In this document: positions 31,906 to 44,039 of the stretch, piece after piece
How the letters are laid out: each line of letters starts with the position of its first letter
Numbering within the stretch: the first letter of the stretch is position 1
Made by a program: the position numbers and the translations under genes
DNA from: Mytilus trossulus
Lineage: Eukaryota > Mollusca > Bivalvia > Mytilida > Mytilidae
DNA length: 64,000 bases
Direction: 5' to 3'
NCBI RefSeq assembly: GCF_036588685.1
Contig: NC_086374.1
Span: 35,828,886 to 35,892,885, forward strand
The notes under the pieces: generated by a model
The model's input: the letters and a program-made list of their open reading frames with translations, nothing else
The model's database searches: none
Told to the model about the DNA's origin: nothing

Positions 31906-32785
31906 CTTATATAAAAAAAAAAGATGTGGTATGATTGCCAATGAGACAACTATCCACAAGAGACCAATATGACCAAAACTTGGTAATGGTCAAGATCCCC
32001 CAACCTAAACCATATATATTCATTTATGGGACAATATAACAAATCATATGAAATATAGGTGGAGGTCGTTGGAGAATGTACAACGGTCGAGAACCACAAT
32101 CTTAAACAATATATATTTTATATGTATGGGACAATATTACAAATCAAATGAATTATATGGTCACTGTACAACCTCCTGTTTGAGAACTTGGAAACATTCC
32201 AGATCATCACTCCTTGACCATATATACTCATGTATAAGACTACATAACAAATCAAATGAAATATAGGGGAAGTCCCTGTGGTCACTCTACCCCTCATGTT
32301 TAAGAACTTTGAGACAGATGGGATCCCCAACTCTAAATTAAATGAAATATAGGGGGAGTCCCTGCAGTCCCCTCCTGATTGAGAAATTTGAAACAGTCGA
32401 ACTCCCACCTTTAAATTAAACCATATATATTCATGTATGAGAACAAATCAAATGAAATATAGGGAGAGTCCTTAGTGTCACCCTACCCACTCCTGTTTAA
32501 TAACTTAGAAACAGGTGAGATCCCCACCCCTCAACCATATATATTTATGTATTGGACAATATAACAAATCAAATGAAATAAAGGGTAATTCACTGGGACC
32601 TCCACCCCCTCCTGTTTGAAAACTTGATAACGGTCGAGATCCCCACCCATAAACCATATATATTCATATATGGGACAATATAAAAAATCAAATGAAAAAT
32701 AGGGGTAGTCCCTAGGGTCACCCACACCCTCTTGTGTGTGTTTTGAGAACTTGTAAAAGATTGAGATACCAACGCCTAAACCATA
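31906..32785. repeat. R4-type end plus a degenerate 115-120 bp tandem array
   Basis: 31910-31960 (AAGATGTGGTATGATTGCCA) is the reverse of the R4b end at 34880-34910. From about 31995 follow about seven diverged units, each with ACCATATATATTCAT, GGGACAATATAACAAATCAA and CCTCCTGTTTGAGAACTTG. Unit length varies by small indels. Confidence 0.7.
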
Positions 32786-33380
32786 TTCATTCCTCTTTGT
32801 CATTTCAAAAAGGGTTGAATGACATACAAGGTCAATCTCATAGGCGACACATATGCATATCACTTTGCTAGACCCTAACACTTGTCAATTTTTTCCAAAC
32901 TTAAACATTATGGACTTGGGGTGAAGTTGGGAGTCATTTACATTTACTATGGACAGGTCAGTCAGACCTCACCGTTGATACCTGTAGTAGTAAACATTTG
33001 TCTGATTTGTAACTTTTGTACTGTACAACACAAACTTAGTTTTCTTTCAAGGGAAGCAAGTCCATTCATACTTTTACAAGCTCGTACTAAAGTCAACTTG
33101 AACCACTAACAGTCAACTAATACGAACAATTACGATCACCTAGAAGAACTGCAATCATTGCAAATTTGTACCACTGCTGACTCATGAAAGACGCATGACC
33201 ATTCATGGTCATGTGCGTTGCTATTGAAAACCTTGATAAAATATGAATTATTTGCCTTAATGATTAATTCATTAAATGAACATAAATGTACAATTATATA
33301 TGAATGTTTTAATGTTTGTTCTTTTAAATCTTTAAAAAAAAGTTGAAGCAACATTGCCACAGTTTTCATAATTATGTTTG
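32786..33380. other. No gene seen
   Basis: Short non-coding stretch between the tandem array and the LINE RT N-terminus. Confidence 0.45.
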
Positions 33381-34769
33381 CCTAGGTTTTTGGTGAACTG
33401 CCTACAGTGCTTACAGCGCTTTGATTATTATGATTTGGTGCTAAGTTGTCCACACACGGTTTTAATAATGAACTTGGCAGCGGGTCGAGTTCGCACGATT
33501 TCGAAGGAGCCTTTGAAATTATCTTCCGAACTTCATCCACGGTCGGAGATGCTAAGACATTAAATGCCTGCCCGTCGAACATCACATCTGCGCAGAAGGC
33601 GGCATTTCCATTAAGAGAGGAATCATATTCACCTGATTGACATTTCATGATGGTTCCAATCTCATTGAGCAAAAAGTCGCCGAACCTATTCGATATATCA
33701 TTATCGCATTCACGTGATGGCAACAATGCGGTCTTCGTATTACCCATTAGACTAATTGTTAAATTGAACAGTTTCTTTTGATCACACCCTATTTTCAAAT
33801 TTTATCTCAATTATATTCAGTCTTACACTTCAAAAACAGCTTGTGTGTTTTGATACATTGCTCTTTATACAACTGTTTATGAAACTCAAGCTTTGTCCCT
33901 CCGCATTTTACGCTCAGCTTTACGGCGGTCTATCTTAGCGGTACGGAGCTCGGATGAGTGCCATTCTGTATTCGGGCGCAATGTTATAGTTTTGGATTGA
34001 ATTGGAGCATGTTTCTCAATAACAGATACATTAGAAAGGAACATTGATGCTGTATTTCATTCAATGTTATTCACAAAGTCATTCAGAACCATTTCAGTAT
34101 ATCATATCTTGTCATGCTGATTAATTTTCTATCTAAAACTTGTACCTATCAAATATAGGTTTTAACATAATAGTTAAAACACATAAAATTGGTCAACATT
34201 GGCTAAATTTATTTACATAGATCTTAGAATATTTAACAAAGAATATTTTCTTCTTTAGGAATTATCGATTGGTGTTTGTTGAAACGCAAGATGGCAAAAA
34301 AGGGGATGGGTTATAAATTTACATCAAATTTTTAACCCGATTTACATAGTTACAAAAGTTGCTCCTTTTGTATCTGAAATATTTATGTCCATTTGTAGTT
34401 TAATACTTTTAAAAACATTAATGGAAAAGGATAATGAGTATATCACAATAGAGTAGTACTGATCTGATCTATGTGACAATCTTCATAAAGTTTTGATATG
34501 ATGTTTACGGCTATAAAACAGAAAATAAATTCTATCTCGTCATAGATTTTGAAAATGAATTGTGCGTAGGCAATTATTGAAGACATAATGATGTTTAACT
34601 TCACACGTTACACTAGTGTTGTGTTAAAATATTTAGCTCCTATATTGATTTAAGATAACAAAATTTGTACAAGTTTCAGAGGTTCCACAAGCCCCAAAAA
34701 AAGCAAAAGACAAAGAACATGCTAGACTTTCCTCATTAATCTATTATAATCATAGTTTGGCGAAAATAG

Positions 34770-34910
34770 GTTATTTTATAGCTTACTATATGGTAAGGAC
34801 TTTGTTTATTGTTGTAGACCGTACGGTGACTTATAGTTGTTAATTTCTATGTCATTTGGTAACTTGTGAAGAGTTGTCTCATTGACAATCATACCGCATC
34901 TTCTTGTTTA
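34770..34910 (+). repeat. Dispersed repeat R4b
   Basis: TTTTATAGCTTACTATATGG ... AGAGTTGTCTCATTGACAATC ... CATCTTCTTG. Related pieces: 31910-31960 (reverse), 54640-54700 (partial), and R4a copies at 18567 and 42700. Confidence 0.6.
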
Positions 34911-36451
34911 TGTATACATATTTAGTTTTTACGAATTACTAGTAACCCATACTCTTAAGAAAATATTCTCGATCTTGGACAATGTTAAGGTCTGGATTTT
35001 TCTTATCTTTTATATCTTTAATGTCTCCAACACTGATATAAGTACACAAGTTACCAATGGAGTATAAAGCATTACTAACTCTTTGTTTTATTCTTTTATA
35101 CAGAGGTATGTACATTTTTAATATGAAAAGTCGAATCGCCAATTATAGGCAAAATGAATGGTCACTTTCTATTGTGATTCGTATATCAGATTAAGAAACA
35201 TGTTGAAATTTCTAGATAAAAAAAATACAATGTATATACAATATACTTTTCTCGGAAATAATCGTAAATATTACATGTATTAGTAATATTAAACTGTTAA
35301 AAACAATATTGGGAATGTTATATGTGAAATAAAAGTTGCATTAGATGACATTAGAAACCAATTTAAATTACTTGTTGGTTATATCTGTAAGACAATACAT
35401 ACAGGCAGTACTTCAAAAGTCATTAATCGGTTGATGGGTTAAAAACTAAAACATAGAGAAACACATCGAGAGAAAAACAAGAGAGAGAGGAACAACAGGA
35501 ACATAGAAGTGCAACAAAAACAAACACCAACATACATAGAAACGAACTATGTGATAACAGATGCTCTATTCTCGAATTTGTGGGTTGAACATGGTAAAAC
35601 GGCTAGCCAAACATTTTTATTCAATATATTAATTTCAGAAAGAAATCATAATGTCGTAAAAATAACACAGAACACATAAGAAGCAGCTCATGTAATACAG
35701 AATATAAATAAAAACAGTAAGAGTGACAGTTTTAGAATAATGAATGTATCTACATTAAAAATGTTTGCATGTTCCGAATCTCAGAGTACTTGATTGGTGG
35801 TGCCATCGATGTCTCATAGTATATATGCAACTGATCCGTCACAGTTGAAGTATGTTATAAAATTAATCTTTAACTAAAAGTCTTGTAGATTGTTTATGCA
35901 TAGTAAGAACAAGAACAAGAACGTAATAAAATATTGTGCGTATTAATAACTTTGAGATGTGGTTGGGCGTTTGTAAGACAGATTTTGCATACATATTGGA
36001 AAATTTGTGTTTTGTTTGATACAAAATTTCATATAACTACGTTGTTTGGGTTAGGGCGCTCTTGATTGGAAAAAAAATAACATGAATGTGTGAATTTATA
36101 AATTTGAGATGTGATGGACGTTGGAAAGTAAAATTGTAATTAAACATTGGAAAACAAGTGTATTGTTATTAAGGCTCAGCAATTATCAGCATGTATATCT
36201 AGTAAATATAAAATGTATCTGAAAAGCGATCAACAAAAAATGCAATTGACGTTCGTTTTGTAAAGATATTAGGTACGCGTTATGCATTGTACAGAAATTA
36301 AGAGCAGCAGTGTAAGTTTTATCAATAAAAACAGAGTATGTTTGTAATGAGGTTTATGATGAAATTTACTCAGAGAAGTGAACTAAAAAACAGTACATAT
36401 ACAAACAGATATTGTCAACTATCCATTATAATTTAAATGTAATGTTTGTAG
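34911..36451. other. Upstream of the C-type lectin exons; repeat R5 at 35400-35535
   Basis: R5 (AAAACATAGAGAAACACATC, GAAACGAAC-like words) recurs at 38350-38425, 43785-43960, 50095-50235 and 62555-62705. The missing first exon of the lectin gene should lie here or further left, but no ATG plus hydrophobic segment with a fitting donor was identified. Confidence 0.45.
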
Positions 36452-36549
36452 ATTTGCAAGGTGCTTCGTGTCCACATGGATGGACGAGTTATGCTTTATC
36501 ATGTTACGTGTTTATAGAGGATCTTCTGATTGACTTTACAGAATCATCG
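36452..36549 (+). CDS. C-type lectin exon A
   Basis: Acceptor ATGTTTGTAG|ATTTGC, donor TCATCG|GTACTG; phase 2 in, 0 out. Encodes LQGASCPHGWTSYALSCYVF and DFTESS. Confidence 0.78.
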
Positions 36550-39122
36550 GTACTGGGACTTTAATATTATATATGCTTTGTCATTTTCAAAATATGTTAC
36601 ATATGATTATACCGTTCTGTTATTAAGTTGAAAAACAAATTCTGAATATGCATTCAAACTATCAGAAAAATGTTGAATAACAAATATTCCGATCTCTAGA
36701 GAATATTCTAATCGGAAAGTCCCGTACCAATGGGAAAATTAAAAGCCCAAACACATCCAACGAATGGATAACGGTCATATTCTTGACTTGGTACAGATAT
36801 TGTTCAATGTAAAAAATGGTAAATAAAACTTGGCTTTATAGCGAGTTTTATCTCTCACGTTTATGACCGTTGCGTAAAAGTTCATCACATTGAACACAAT
36901 GTGTAAACAAATCAAACAAACATAGTACGTTAACATGTCACAAAAAACGGACGTTATAAAAACACACGAAAATATGATCGACCTTAGATCGTCCCTTACG
37001 AAGATTATTGACAAACATTAGTACGTCATGTATTGTTCTTTAAACAAAATGAGCTTGATGATTCTAATATCTGTTTATGACTATGATGACTGCTAACCAC
37101 ATATCAGAATATGAAGTAAAATGACCGATCCTATTTGAACCTTAGATAAGAAATAGATCGATTTGAGTAGAATAATGAAATAATATAATATGACACATGT
37201 ATAAAACATTAAAAGCATCTGATAATTGTATTCAATTCAACAAAAGTCATTTGTATACTACTCTTGCAGTTTTTAAATAAAAAAGTTAACCTCCGGTGGG
37301 TTTATTTGCCTTAATATACAAAGAATGATAACATGGGGTCATGGTTGTCACCACGTATTGATAAATATAGTTGTTCCATGTTCAACACTATCACACAAAG
37401 AGGTCTGTCTTGTGATTCAGTTTTTACTCTGATGGGTATTTTCTGAATCGATTGAAAAGATTTGAACATCGTTATCTACTGTTGCCTACATTGGTACATA
37501 TATCATGTTAGAGATTTTCAGCTTCTTTCAGATTATTTATTTTAAAAGAGGGACGAAAGACACCAAAGGGACAGTCAAACTCGTAAATCTAAAACAAACT
37601 GACAACTCCATGGCTAAAAATGAAAAAGACAAACAGAAAAACAATAGTACACATGACACAACATAGAAAACTAAAGAATAAACAACACGAACCCCACCCT
37701 TACCTCGATTTAACAAATATTATTCATAGGTAACATGTTTTTTTTTATAATCCTGATTCGGGGTTAGTTTATTTAAGTTCAGTTTTAATATATTTATTTA
37801 TAGGCTCGCGGATATCAGTTATCCTAATCATCATTTTTTTCAAATGATTCATACTATGTTTTGGCTGACGATCTTAATATTTCGCGAATGGAAAATTAAA
37901 GAGGAAATATCATTTAATCTTAAAATTAGGAAAACATGCATAAAGACACGTTGTATTGTCAATCCATAGACATACTAGTGTGTGTGTCTTTTAACTATAT
38001 AAGACCAGGATCCTTCCAATTTATAAAATGTTTGTATATACCATTTTGTGCATTGAAAATTTTTGCAAATGTGCATTAGGCTAGTCGTAATGACCACAGC
38101 AGGCCGACAAATCATTGAAGAAATTATAAAACCTTTAATGCAAATTTTGGGCTGATAGTAATAGTTTTGTAACGGTAGAGGAAAGCAGCTAAGAATAAAA
38201 TAGCATTAGTTATTAGAGATGCTCAAATTAATTGTAAGGAACAAAATAAGTATTTTAAAATATATTGCTATTAAATGTTTATTACTTCATTTGCATAGAA
38301 TATGCAGTCGTTGAAGTCCGTCTTTTCGAAATTCAACTATTGGTTCAAATAAAGGCTACACTAGTTAGTCATTAATCGATTGTGAGAAACAAATCCGGGT
38401 TTCAAACTATTACCGAGGGAAACTATTTTTGTATTTACATAATACGTTGAATACGAACAGTCATATTTTGTTCAAGTTAGAAACTAGATTATTTTATATT
38501 TTCCAGTCGTTTTGCAATCGACTTCAGGGGAAACTGGTAGAAATAGAATCAGCAGATGAGAACAACTTCATACGAAACTATTTGCTCCATAATACGACTA
38601 ACAAACGTAAGTTGTTTTCGTATTATAGAAAAGACAATGTCTAAAAATGTTTTCGGTGTAGCTATTTATATCAACGCTTAGACTTACAGTGTAGTAAGTG
38701 TATTTATTGATTTATCAAAGGAACAATTTTTATAAAATCAAAAAGAGATATTGCAAAAATACAGACTGCGATAGTCTTTATTTTACTAATATCTGTAAAT
38801 AAGGAGGTTTTTATTCTTATGTTTTGAAGAACACTTTTGGATCGGTGGAACTGATGCAGTTTTTGAGACTGAATGGATGTGGATGTCTACTATGGAAAAA
38901 ATGGGATTCACTGATTGGGCACCTAATCAACCTGACAACTTTAGGTCACATCAGGATTGTGCAATGTTTTTCATTCCTGACAACTATCATTGGAATGATA
39001 ATGATTGTAATGTCAAAGCTGGCTACATCTGTGAAAGGGAGTATGTTGATAAATCAAATATATGTCAGATAAACAAACGTTTCTATATAAAATTAGTCTT
39101 AGTAATGAAAAACAATCTGTAA
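36452..39122 (+). CDS. C-type lectin domain protein, three exons, 5' end missing
   Basis: Exons 36452-36549, 38507-38606 and 38830-39122 join in phase (2/0/1) and encode one C-type lectin-like domain of about 130 residues plus a short tail. Exon 1 gives CPHGWTSYALSCYVF, exon 2 FCNRLQGKLVEIESADENNF, exon 3 HFWIGGTDAVFETEWMW, then WAPNQPDNF, QDCA, HWNDNDC and GYICE. QPD in the long loop and WND in the last strand form calcium site 2; QPD generally indicates galactose-type specificity. Six cysteines fit a long-form domain with the CPHGW...SC N-terminal hairpin. It is likely secreted and acts in agglutination or innate recognition. The signal-peptide exon was not found, and the C-terminus after CERE could be altered by splicing to an acceptor near 41910. 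Confidence 0.82.
36715..36915 (+). repeat. Dispersed repeat R3, in lectin intron
   Basis: Diverged copy (ATATTCTTGACTTGGTACAG, TTTATAGCGAG). Confidence 0.6.
37545..37705 (-). repeat. Retroelement R1 tail, in lectin intron
   Basis: Plus strand reads GAAAGACACCAAAGGGACAG through AACACGAACCCCACCC, very close to the tail at 55023-55255. Confidence 0.7.
38350..38425 (+). repeat. Dispersed repeat R5, partial
   Basis: ACAAATCCGGGTTTCAAAC lies about 80 bp before lectin exon B. Confidence 0.5.
38507..38606 (+). CDS. C-type lectin exon B
   Basis: Acceptor TATTTTCCAG|TCGTTT, donor ACAAAC|GTAAGT; phase 0 in, 1 out. Encodes SFCNRLQGKLVEIESADENN. Confidence 0.82.
38830..39122 (+). CDS. C-type lectin exon C with stop
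   Basis: Acceptor TATGTTTTGAAG|AACAC, phase 1 in. Encodes WIGGTD to YICERE with QPD and WND, then about 26 residues to TAA. Confidence 0.8.
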
Positions 39123-40524
39123 TTGTAACTTTTAACATTGAATGCATGTAAGTTTAAATTTCTTCCATTCATTGCCTTCTTATGTTCCAGATGCAATGTT
39201 TGGGTAAACATAATTAATTTTGAATTGGATGCGGACGACGTTAAAGTTGTGCAGACCTGTTTTTTGATTGATGTCACAGATGAAATTCTACGAAAGGCAT
39301 TGCCAACGTCATAAACAATGGGATTTACGATTTTTCACTTTTCATCACAAATAAATATACAGTAAATTCAATGTGAATGCACGAAAAGCAAGTGTTAACA
39401 AAAATTATTTCAACGGATTAAGAAAATAAAGACGGTCAATTTCAGTCTTTTTTTCCCCTCTTTTTTCTGTTGGTTAAGTTTTTTGCCAGGAGCAACAAAA
39501 GTTAAATTTACAGAAATTACCATATCCATGATATTATATATCCTTAAAGAGTGTTGACAACCTGGCTTATGATAACTGCTGTGTTGAAACATGCATCAAA
39601 GTAGCATAGACCAAGTGTTAATCTAATCAAAGATGCAATCCTTAATAATAAGTACGCCTAATGATCGTTTCGTTTATGCAAGAATCATCATTGGCACTCG
39701 AATAATATCATTGACAAAGGTGAAAATCATTGAAAAAATATATATAGTCAGACATAGGGGGATAAGTACCTCAGTGTTTTAAATGATTCATAGATTTGTT
39801 TTGGCAAAATTCAATAAATTGAACCAAACCGGTAATATTCTATGAATTTTATTTGGCAAAACATTATTTACATTTATTTGAACGTTTTGAGGCGACTTGC
39901 TTCTTGTTGAAATGTATTATGCATCAACATATTGGTTAATATACAACAGTACGAATAATGTTATGTCGATCCGAATTTCAAATGACAAACTTACCGTTAT
40001 ATTTTTCAGTAAAAATCGGCTTTTTAATGGAAAGTTTCGAATTAAAAATGACTAAATGTAAAAACAATTAAAACCAACAAAATAACGTTTATGAAAGAAT
40101 TAACTTGTTAAATTAATGTGTAATGTTTATGACAATCTTCTCAGATCTAGTCATATAGTGTCTAAATTATTGTAGTTTCGTAAAACATGCATTTGTTTTG
40201 TTTTTCTGAGTAAATGTGTAGGGTTTTTAATACACAAATTATATAATACAGTAACTACAGTCGGCCAATGATATATCACATTGATTTATACAGTTATAAC
40301 TTAAAATTTCAACTGATGATTCATAAAATCACTTTAAACACTGTTTCACCTAGTTTCAATATATTGTTACAACTGGACGTATTTCGAAACTAATGCTTGA
40401 TTCATTGAACTATAGTTACATTCATGATAAGGCATGGCAAATTCAGTGTCCTTTTTTTCAAGTCTGATGCTCAAGACAATTGTACCGATGTGTATCTTTT
40501 TAATTTTTAACATTTCGATGAATA
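39123..40524. other. No gene seen
   Basis: AT-rich 3' flank of the lectin gene; no repeat or exon recognised. Confidence 0.5.
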
Positions 40525-41767
40525 CCCAGGGAAAAAAGTATTGCAACACCTTAATTTTTTAAAACTTGAAAAATCAGCCTCTTTTTTTGGATGAAATATA
40601 ATTTAATATGTGTATAATATTGAAACATAGTTGATGATAACCTTGGCATTGAAACGAACAAAACAAGTTTAAAAATGAATTATATAAACACAATTTTAAT
40701 AACAATACGAAGTGTTTTTTGTACAAAAAAATGCATTTTACAAATTTTACTGTAGTCGAACTTGACAATGTCAGACATTTCAAAATTGATCTTCAGATGA
40801 CTGTTCACATCATGGTTGATAGTTATACGCAAAAGAATTAGTACTTTGTGCACAGCCTCAATTCAAAACGGATAACCGCATCTTAACGTCTTCTGATTCC
40901 TGCCATAAATCGACTAATTTGTTGCTAAGGTAGCAACAAACTTTTCTGACGAAGGGCATTGTTTATTTCATGATGTGTTTGAACTGGGGTGTCCTTTCGC
41001 GCACATTCCGCCCAAAAGTGTCCCATATTTGCTCGATATGGATCAGATCCCGGCTACGATCGGGCCAAGGAAGATGAACCGAATTCCGTTTGAACATTGG
41101 ATCTTCCTCCAAGATGCTAATTTCCAACTTTGGCGAGCTCTGCACTACATTGGATACGGAAAACTGTGTGTCTGTTTGTTAGCAAAGGTCTCCGAAATAG
41201 TCTTATCGCACGATAACCAGTAGCGATGAGTTGATATCGAACCGTTCTTGTTAAAAGGCTCCTGTATGGCAACCACTCTCTTTTTTGATTGTATTGTATG
41301 CAATGGGTTTCCTTCTGACCAACATTCATTATGCTTGATTTCCTCTAGCAAATGGTAAAGGGGGTTATCATTATCTGGGAAGGTCTTTAACAGCGTTTTT
41401 TGCCTGATTTTATTCTCAAAACGTCTTATAGTGGAATGGCGATGACCAACAATACGTGCAGTTGTTTAAGCGGCATTGTTGCTTCCCTTATGCTGATAAT
41501 CTGCCATCTTGCTGCAGTTAAGAGTTGTCAATGACCCATTACAAGGTGTCAATCACATAACTTTAAAAACTTGGTTATTTGAAGTGTTGAAAACAATGAG
41601 GAAAAAACATCTGTTTTGCTGTTTACGGGTATTTATTGATTAAACCCAGGTGATACTTAAATTATATTTAACTAGTTCTATTTTACCAAATTATATCACA
41701 AAAAAATAAAGAGTGTTTTTTTTAATTTCAATTTCAATTTGGTGTTGCAATACTTTTTTTCCATGTG
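40525..41767 (-). mobile_element. Tc1/mariner-like transposon, internally deleted
   Basis: 26-27 bp terminal inverted repeats (40525-40550, 41741-41767) share AAAGTATTGCAACACC and are flanked by TA on both sides, the Tc1/mariner target. Total length is 1.24 kb. The transposase inside is broken and lacks the catalytic core. Confidence 0.82.
40963..41507 (-). pseudogene. Tc1-like transposase remnant lacking DDE core
   Basis: Minus-strand frames with stops and shifts give a helix-turn-helix start (TTARIVGHRHSTIRRF), the second DNA-binding part (RYQLIATGYRAIRLFRRPLL, LTNRHTVFRIQ), then directly the C-terminal WPDRSRDLIHIEQIWDTFGR. The segment that should hold the first catalytic Asp (usually F-T/S-D-E-S) is missing, so the deletion removed the active site. 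Confidence 0.78.
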
Positions 41768-43085
41768 TATAAAATAAAGACGGCTGCTATTGATGTTAGC
41801 GTTTAAATTTAGATAATGTTTTTCAAGTATTTTGAACTGTTTCGTAATACTGATTTTTTTCACATAATCTCTGTATTCCTATAATATCATGATTTTATTC
41901 TCCTTTTTTCAGAATAGAAGTGGGAAGTAGCGTGATAGGATGATACAGATTAACTCTACTACACTCGAGTCAAAGAAAAATACATAACCATAAAAAGAAA
42001 AATTGCAAAAATTATCTCTTTTGTTTTGGTTTTCATTTACCAGCTATTTCTTATTTATATTGATACAACAGTAACTTTAATCAACCAAAATCACAAATAC
42101 AAACTCAAATAATGATTTTAGTAATTATAATTCGGGTATGTATGATGAGTTGTACACCATTTTAAATGTTCCCAATTATCTCAAAAACAAGAAAAGAAGA
42201 AGGTCAAACAATACGTATGCAGTCTCAATAAGATTTCGACATTGTCGGTTATCTCAAAAGAAGCAAAAACGCGTCATTGTTTTTATAGTGAACAACATTT
42301 GATTTTGTTTTAGTGTAATCGCTGATATTTCACAAAACTATATCTGAACATTACAATATACAAAAAAACACGAAAAAAGTTAAATTAAGTGGATACATAT
42401 GTACAGAAGGAATTGAATACATATAACACTTACTCCTGATAAAAACATACGTAAGTTATAAATAAGTATTCATACGTTTTTTGATTGAGTTAAGTCTGCC
42501 AATTGATATTTTATTGTATGTTTTTCTATGTTGTGATGTTATGCTATTGTTTCAGAAAAAGGGAGAAGGTTTGGATCCATTAAAACGTTTAATCCCGCTG
42601 CAAATGTTTGCACCTGTCCTAAGTCAGGAATCTGATGTACAGTAGTTGTCGTTTGTTTATGTAATATATACGTGTTTCTCGTTTCTCGTTTTGTTTATAT
42701 AGATTAGACCGTTGGTTTTCCCGTTTGAATGGTTTTACACTAGTAATTTTGGGGCCCTTTATAGCTTGTTGTTCGGTGTGAGCCAAGGCCCCGTGTTGAA
42801 GGCCGTACTTTAACCTATAATGGTTTACTTTTTAAATTGTTATTTGGATTGAGAGTTGTCTCATTGGCACTCACACCACATCTTCCTATATCTATACACA
42901 TCCAATCTTTTTCTCTTGGTTGTTAATGCTATGTGGATTTAGAACTGCATCATATGGACAACTATGTTCCAAAATCCCTGTTAGAATAGATCATTTCAAA
43001 ATGTTCCCTTACTAACAATGTCTCGATGTCATCAACTTCTGTAATATCGTTCATCATAAATCTTTTTACTTGAAAATTCCTCCCT
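41768..43085 (+). other. No gene; repeat R4a copy at 42700-42895
   Basis: 42700-42895 is the second full R4a copy (TAGATTAGACCGTTGG to CTTCCTATATCTAT). A strong splice-acceptor-like stretch (CTCCTTTTTTCAG at about 41900-41912) precedes a short open segment ending in TGA; it could be an alternative last exon of the lectin gene but is unsupported. Confidence 0.45.
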
Positions 43086-43089
43086 GTTG

Positions 43090-43225
43090 CCCAGTCTTTA
43101 GTTGTTGTTTATTGTGTAATTGTATTTGTCTATTTGTCTGTTTGTCTTTTTAATTTTTAGCCATGGCTTTGTCATTTTTTTTTCTATTTTGGGTTTTCCT
43201 GTTCCTCTGCTTTATTTAGCCCCTT
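43090..43225 (+). repeat. Retroelement R1 tail
   Basis: TTTAGCCATGGCTTTGTCAT and the flanking order match the tail family. Confidence 0.55.
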
Positions 43226-43459
43226 TTTTACTCAGAAATGCCTCCCTGCTTTGATTATTAGTCTGAACCTATTACCTTATACTTAAAATAAATAGCAAAT
43301 ACAACTTTTAATAACAAGAACGTGTAACATGTTACATGTTTCTTGTTTATCTTGTTCATAATACAGTTACCCACGTTAAAACTGGTGACCTGATCAATAA
43401 GACTTCTTTAGGAAATGTGCTTTCCAAATTTCATGAGCCAAAATTCATTCATTCGATAT

Positions 43460-43600
43460 TGGCCCGCGTTTAGTCTAAAAAAGGATCATCAGTGACGCTC
43501 GAATAAAAAAAAGAAAACGAAAGCTAAGTACGAAATTGAAGGGCATTGAGGACTAAAGTTTCTTAAAGTTTTGCCAAATTTAGCTAAGGTAGTATACTCC
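43460..43600 (-). repeat. Dispersed repeat R2, reverse copy
   Basis: CAGTGACGCTCGAATAAA and GAAGGGCATTGAGGAC. Confidence 0.6.
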
Positions 43601-43784
43601 TGTGGTAGCCTTTGTATTTCACACATATATCATATTTCCTACTTCTTTTAAAGATATGGTATTGTTCCCGCAAATAAATACCTATGCGACATCATTTATG
43701 TGTGAAAATCCAATAACATAAAATGCTTGATTACGGAATTCGGTATCGACAATTCACCTGGAAACGAAATATACCTCATGAATT

Positions 43785-43960
43785 AAAGGCAACAGTAGGT
43801 TATCGCTGTTCAATTGTCATTAATCGATTTAACCGAAACACGTCCGGGACAAAACCCAAAAGCGATCAAAACACATCAACTATAACTTATAAGAGGAAAA
43901 TAACGGGACACAGAACTGCTACAAAATCAAACGCCAACATAAATATACATGCTCTTTTTA
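43785..43960 (+). repeat. Dispersed repeat R5
   Basis: GGCAACAGTAGGTTATCGC through AAACACATCAACTATAAC. Confidence 0.6.
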
Positions 43961-44039
43961 ATAACCACTAATATATTTCTGACTTTGTACATTTCTGACT
44001 TTGTACATGATATTTTAAGAAACAATCATGACACTTACA

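Larger units (their letters stand above)
27440..34110 (-). pseudogene. Non-LTR retrotransposon (CR1/L2/Jockey-like), shattered
   Basis: Pieces lie in order on the minus strand. 34110-33820 is the endonuclease-RT linker (EKHAPIQSKTITLRPNTEW, LYKEQCIKTHKLF). 33798-33382 is the RT N-terminus (KSCELDPLPSSLLKPC). About 30860-30370 is the RT palm (KNYRPVSNLPFISKVLEKL, LTGRTQRIVI, catalytic CYADDTQVYL at about 30541-30552). 30260-30060 is the thumb region. 27765-27440 is the C-terminus (SLHWLPITFRCKYKVF, YNPIRTLWSENSLLL). Frameshifts and stops are frequent. A roughly 2.5-kb block separates the first two pieces from the palm, and two MITEs plus other DNA separate the palm from the C-terminus. It is inactive; the clade is uncertain. 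Confidence 0.8.

Noticed and set aside
32118..32881. Minus-strand frames with repeated YIVPYMNIYG-like words
   Set aside because: The similarity between frames reflects the 115-120 bp tandem DNA repeat; unit length is not constant in multiples of three.
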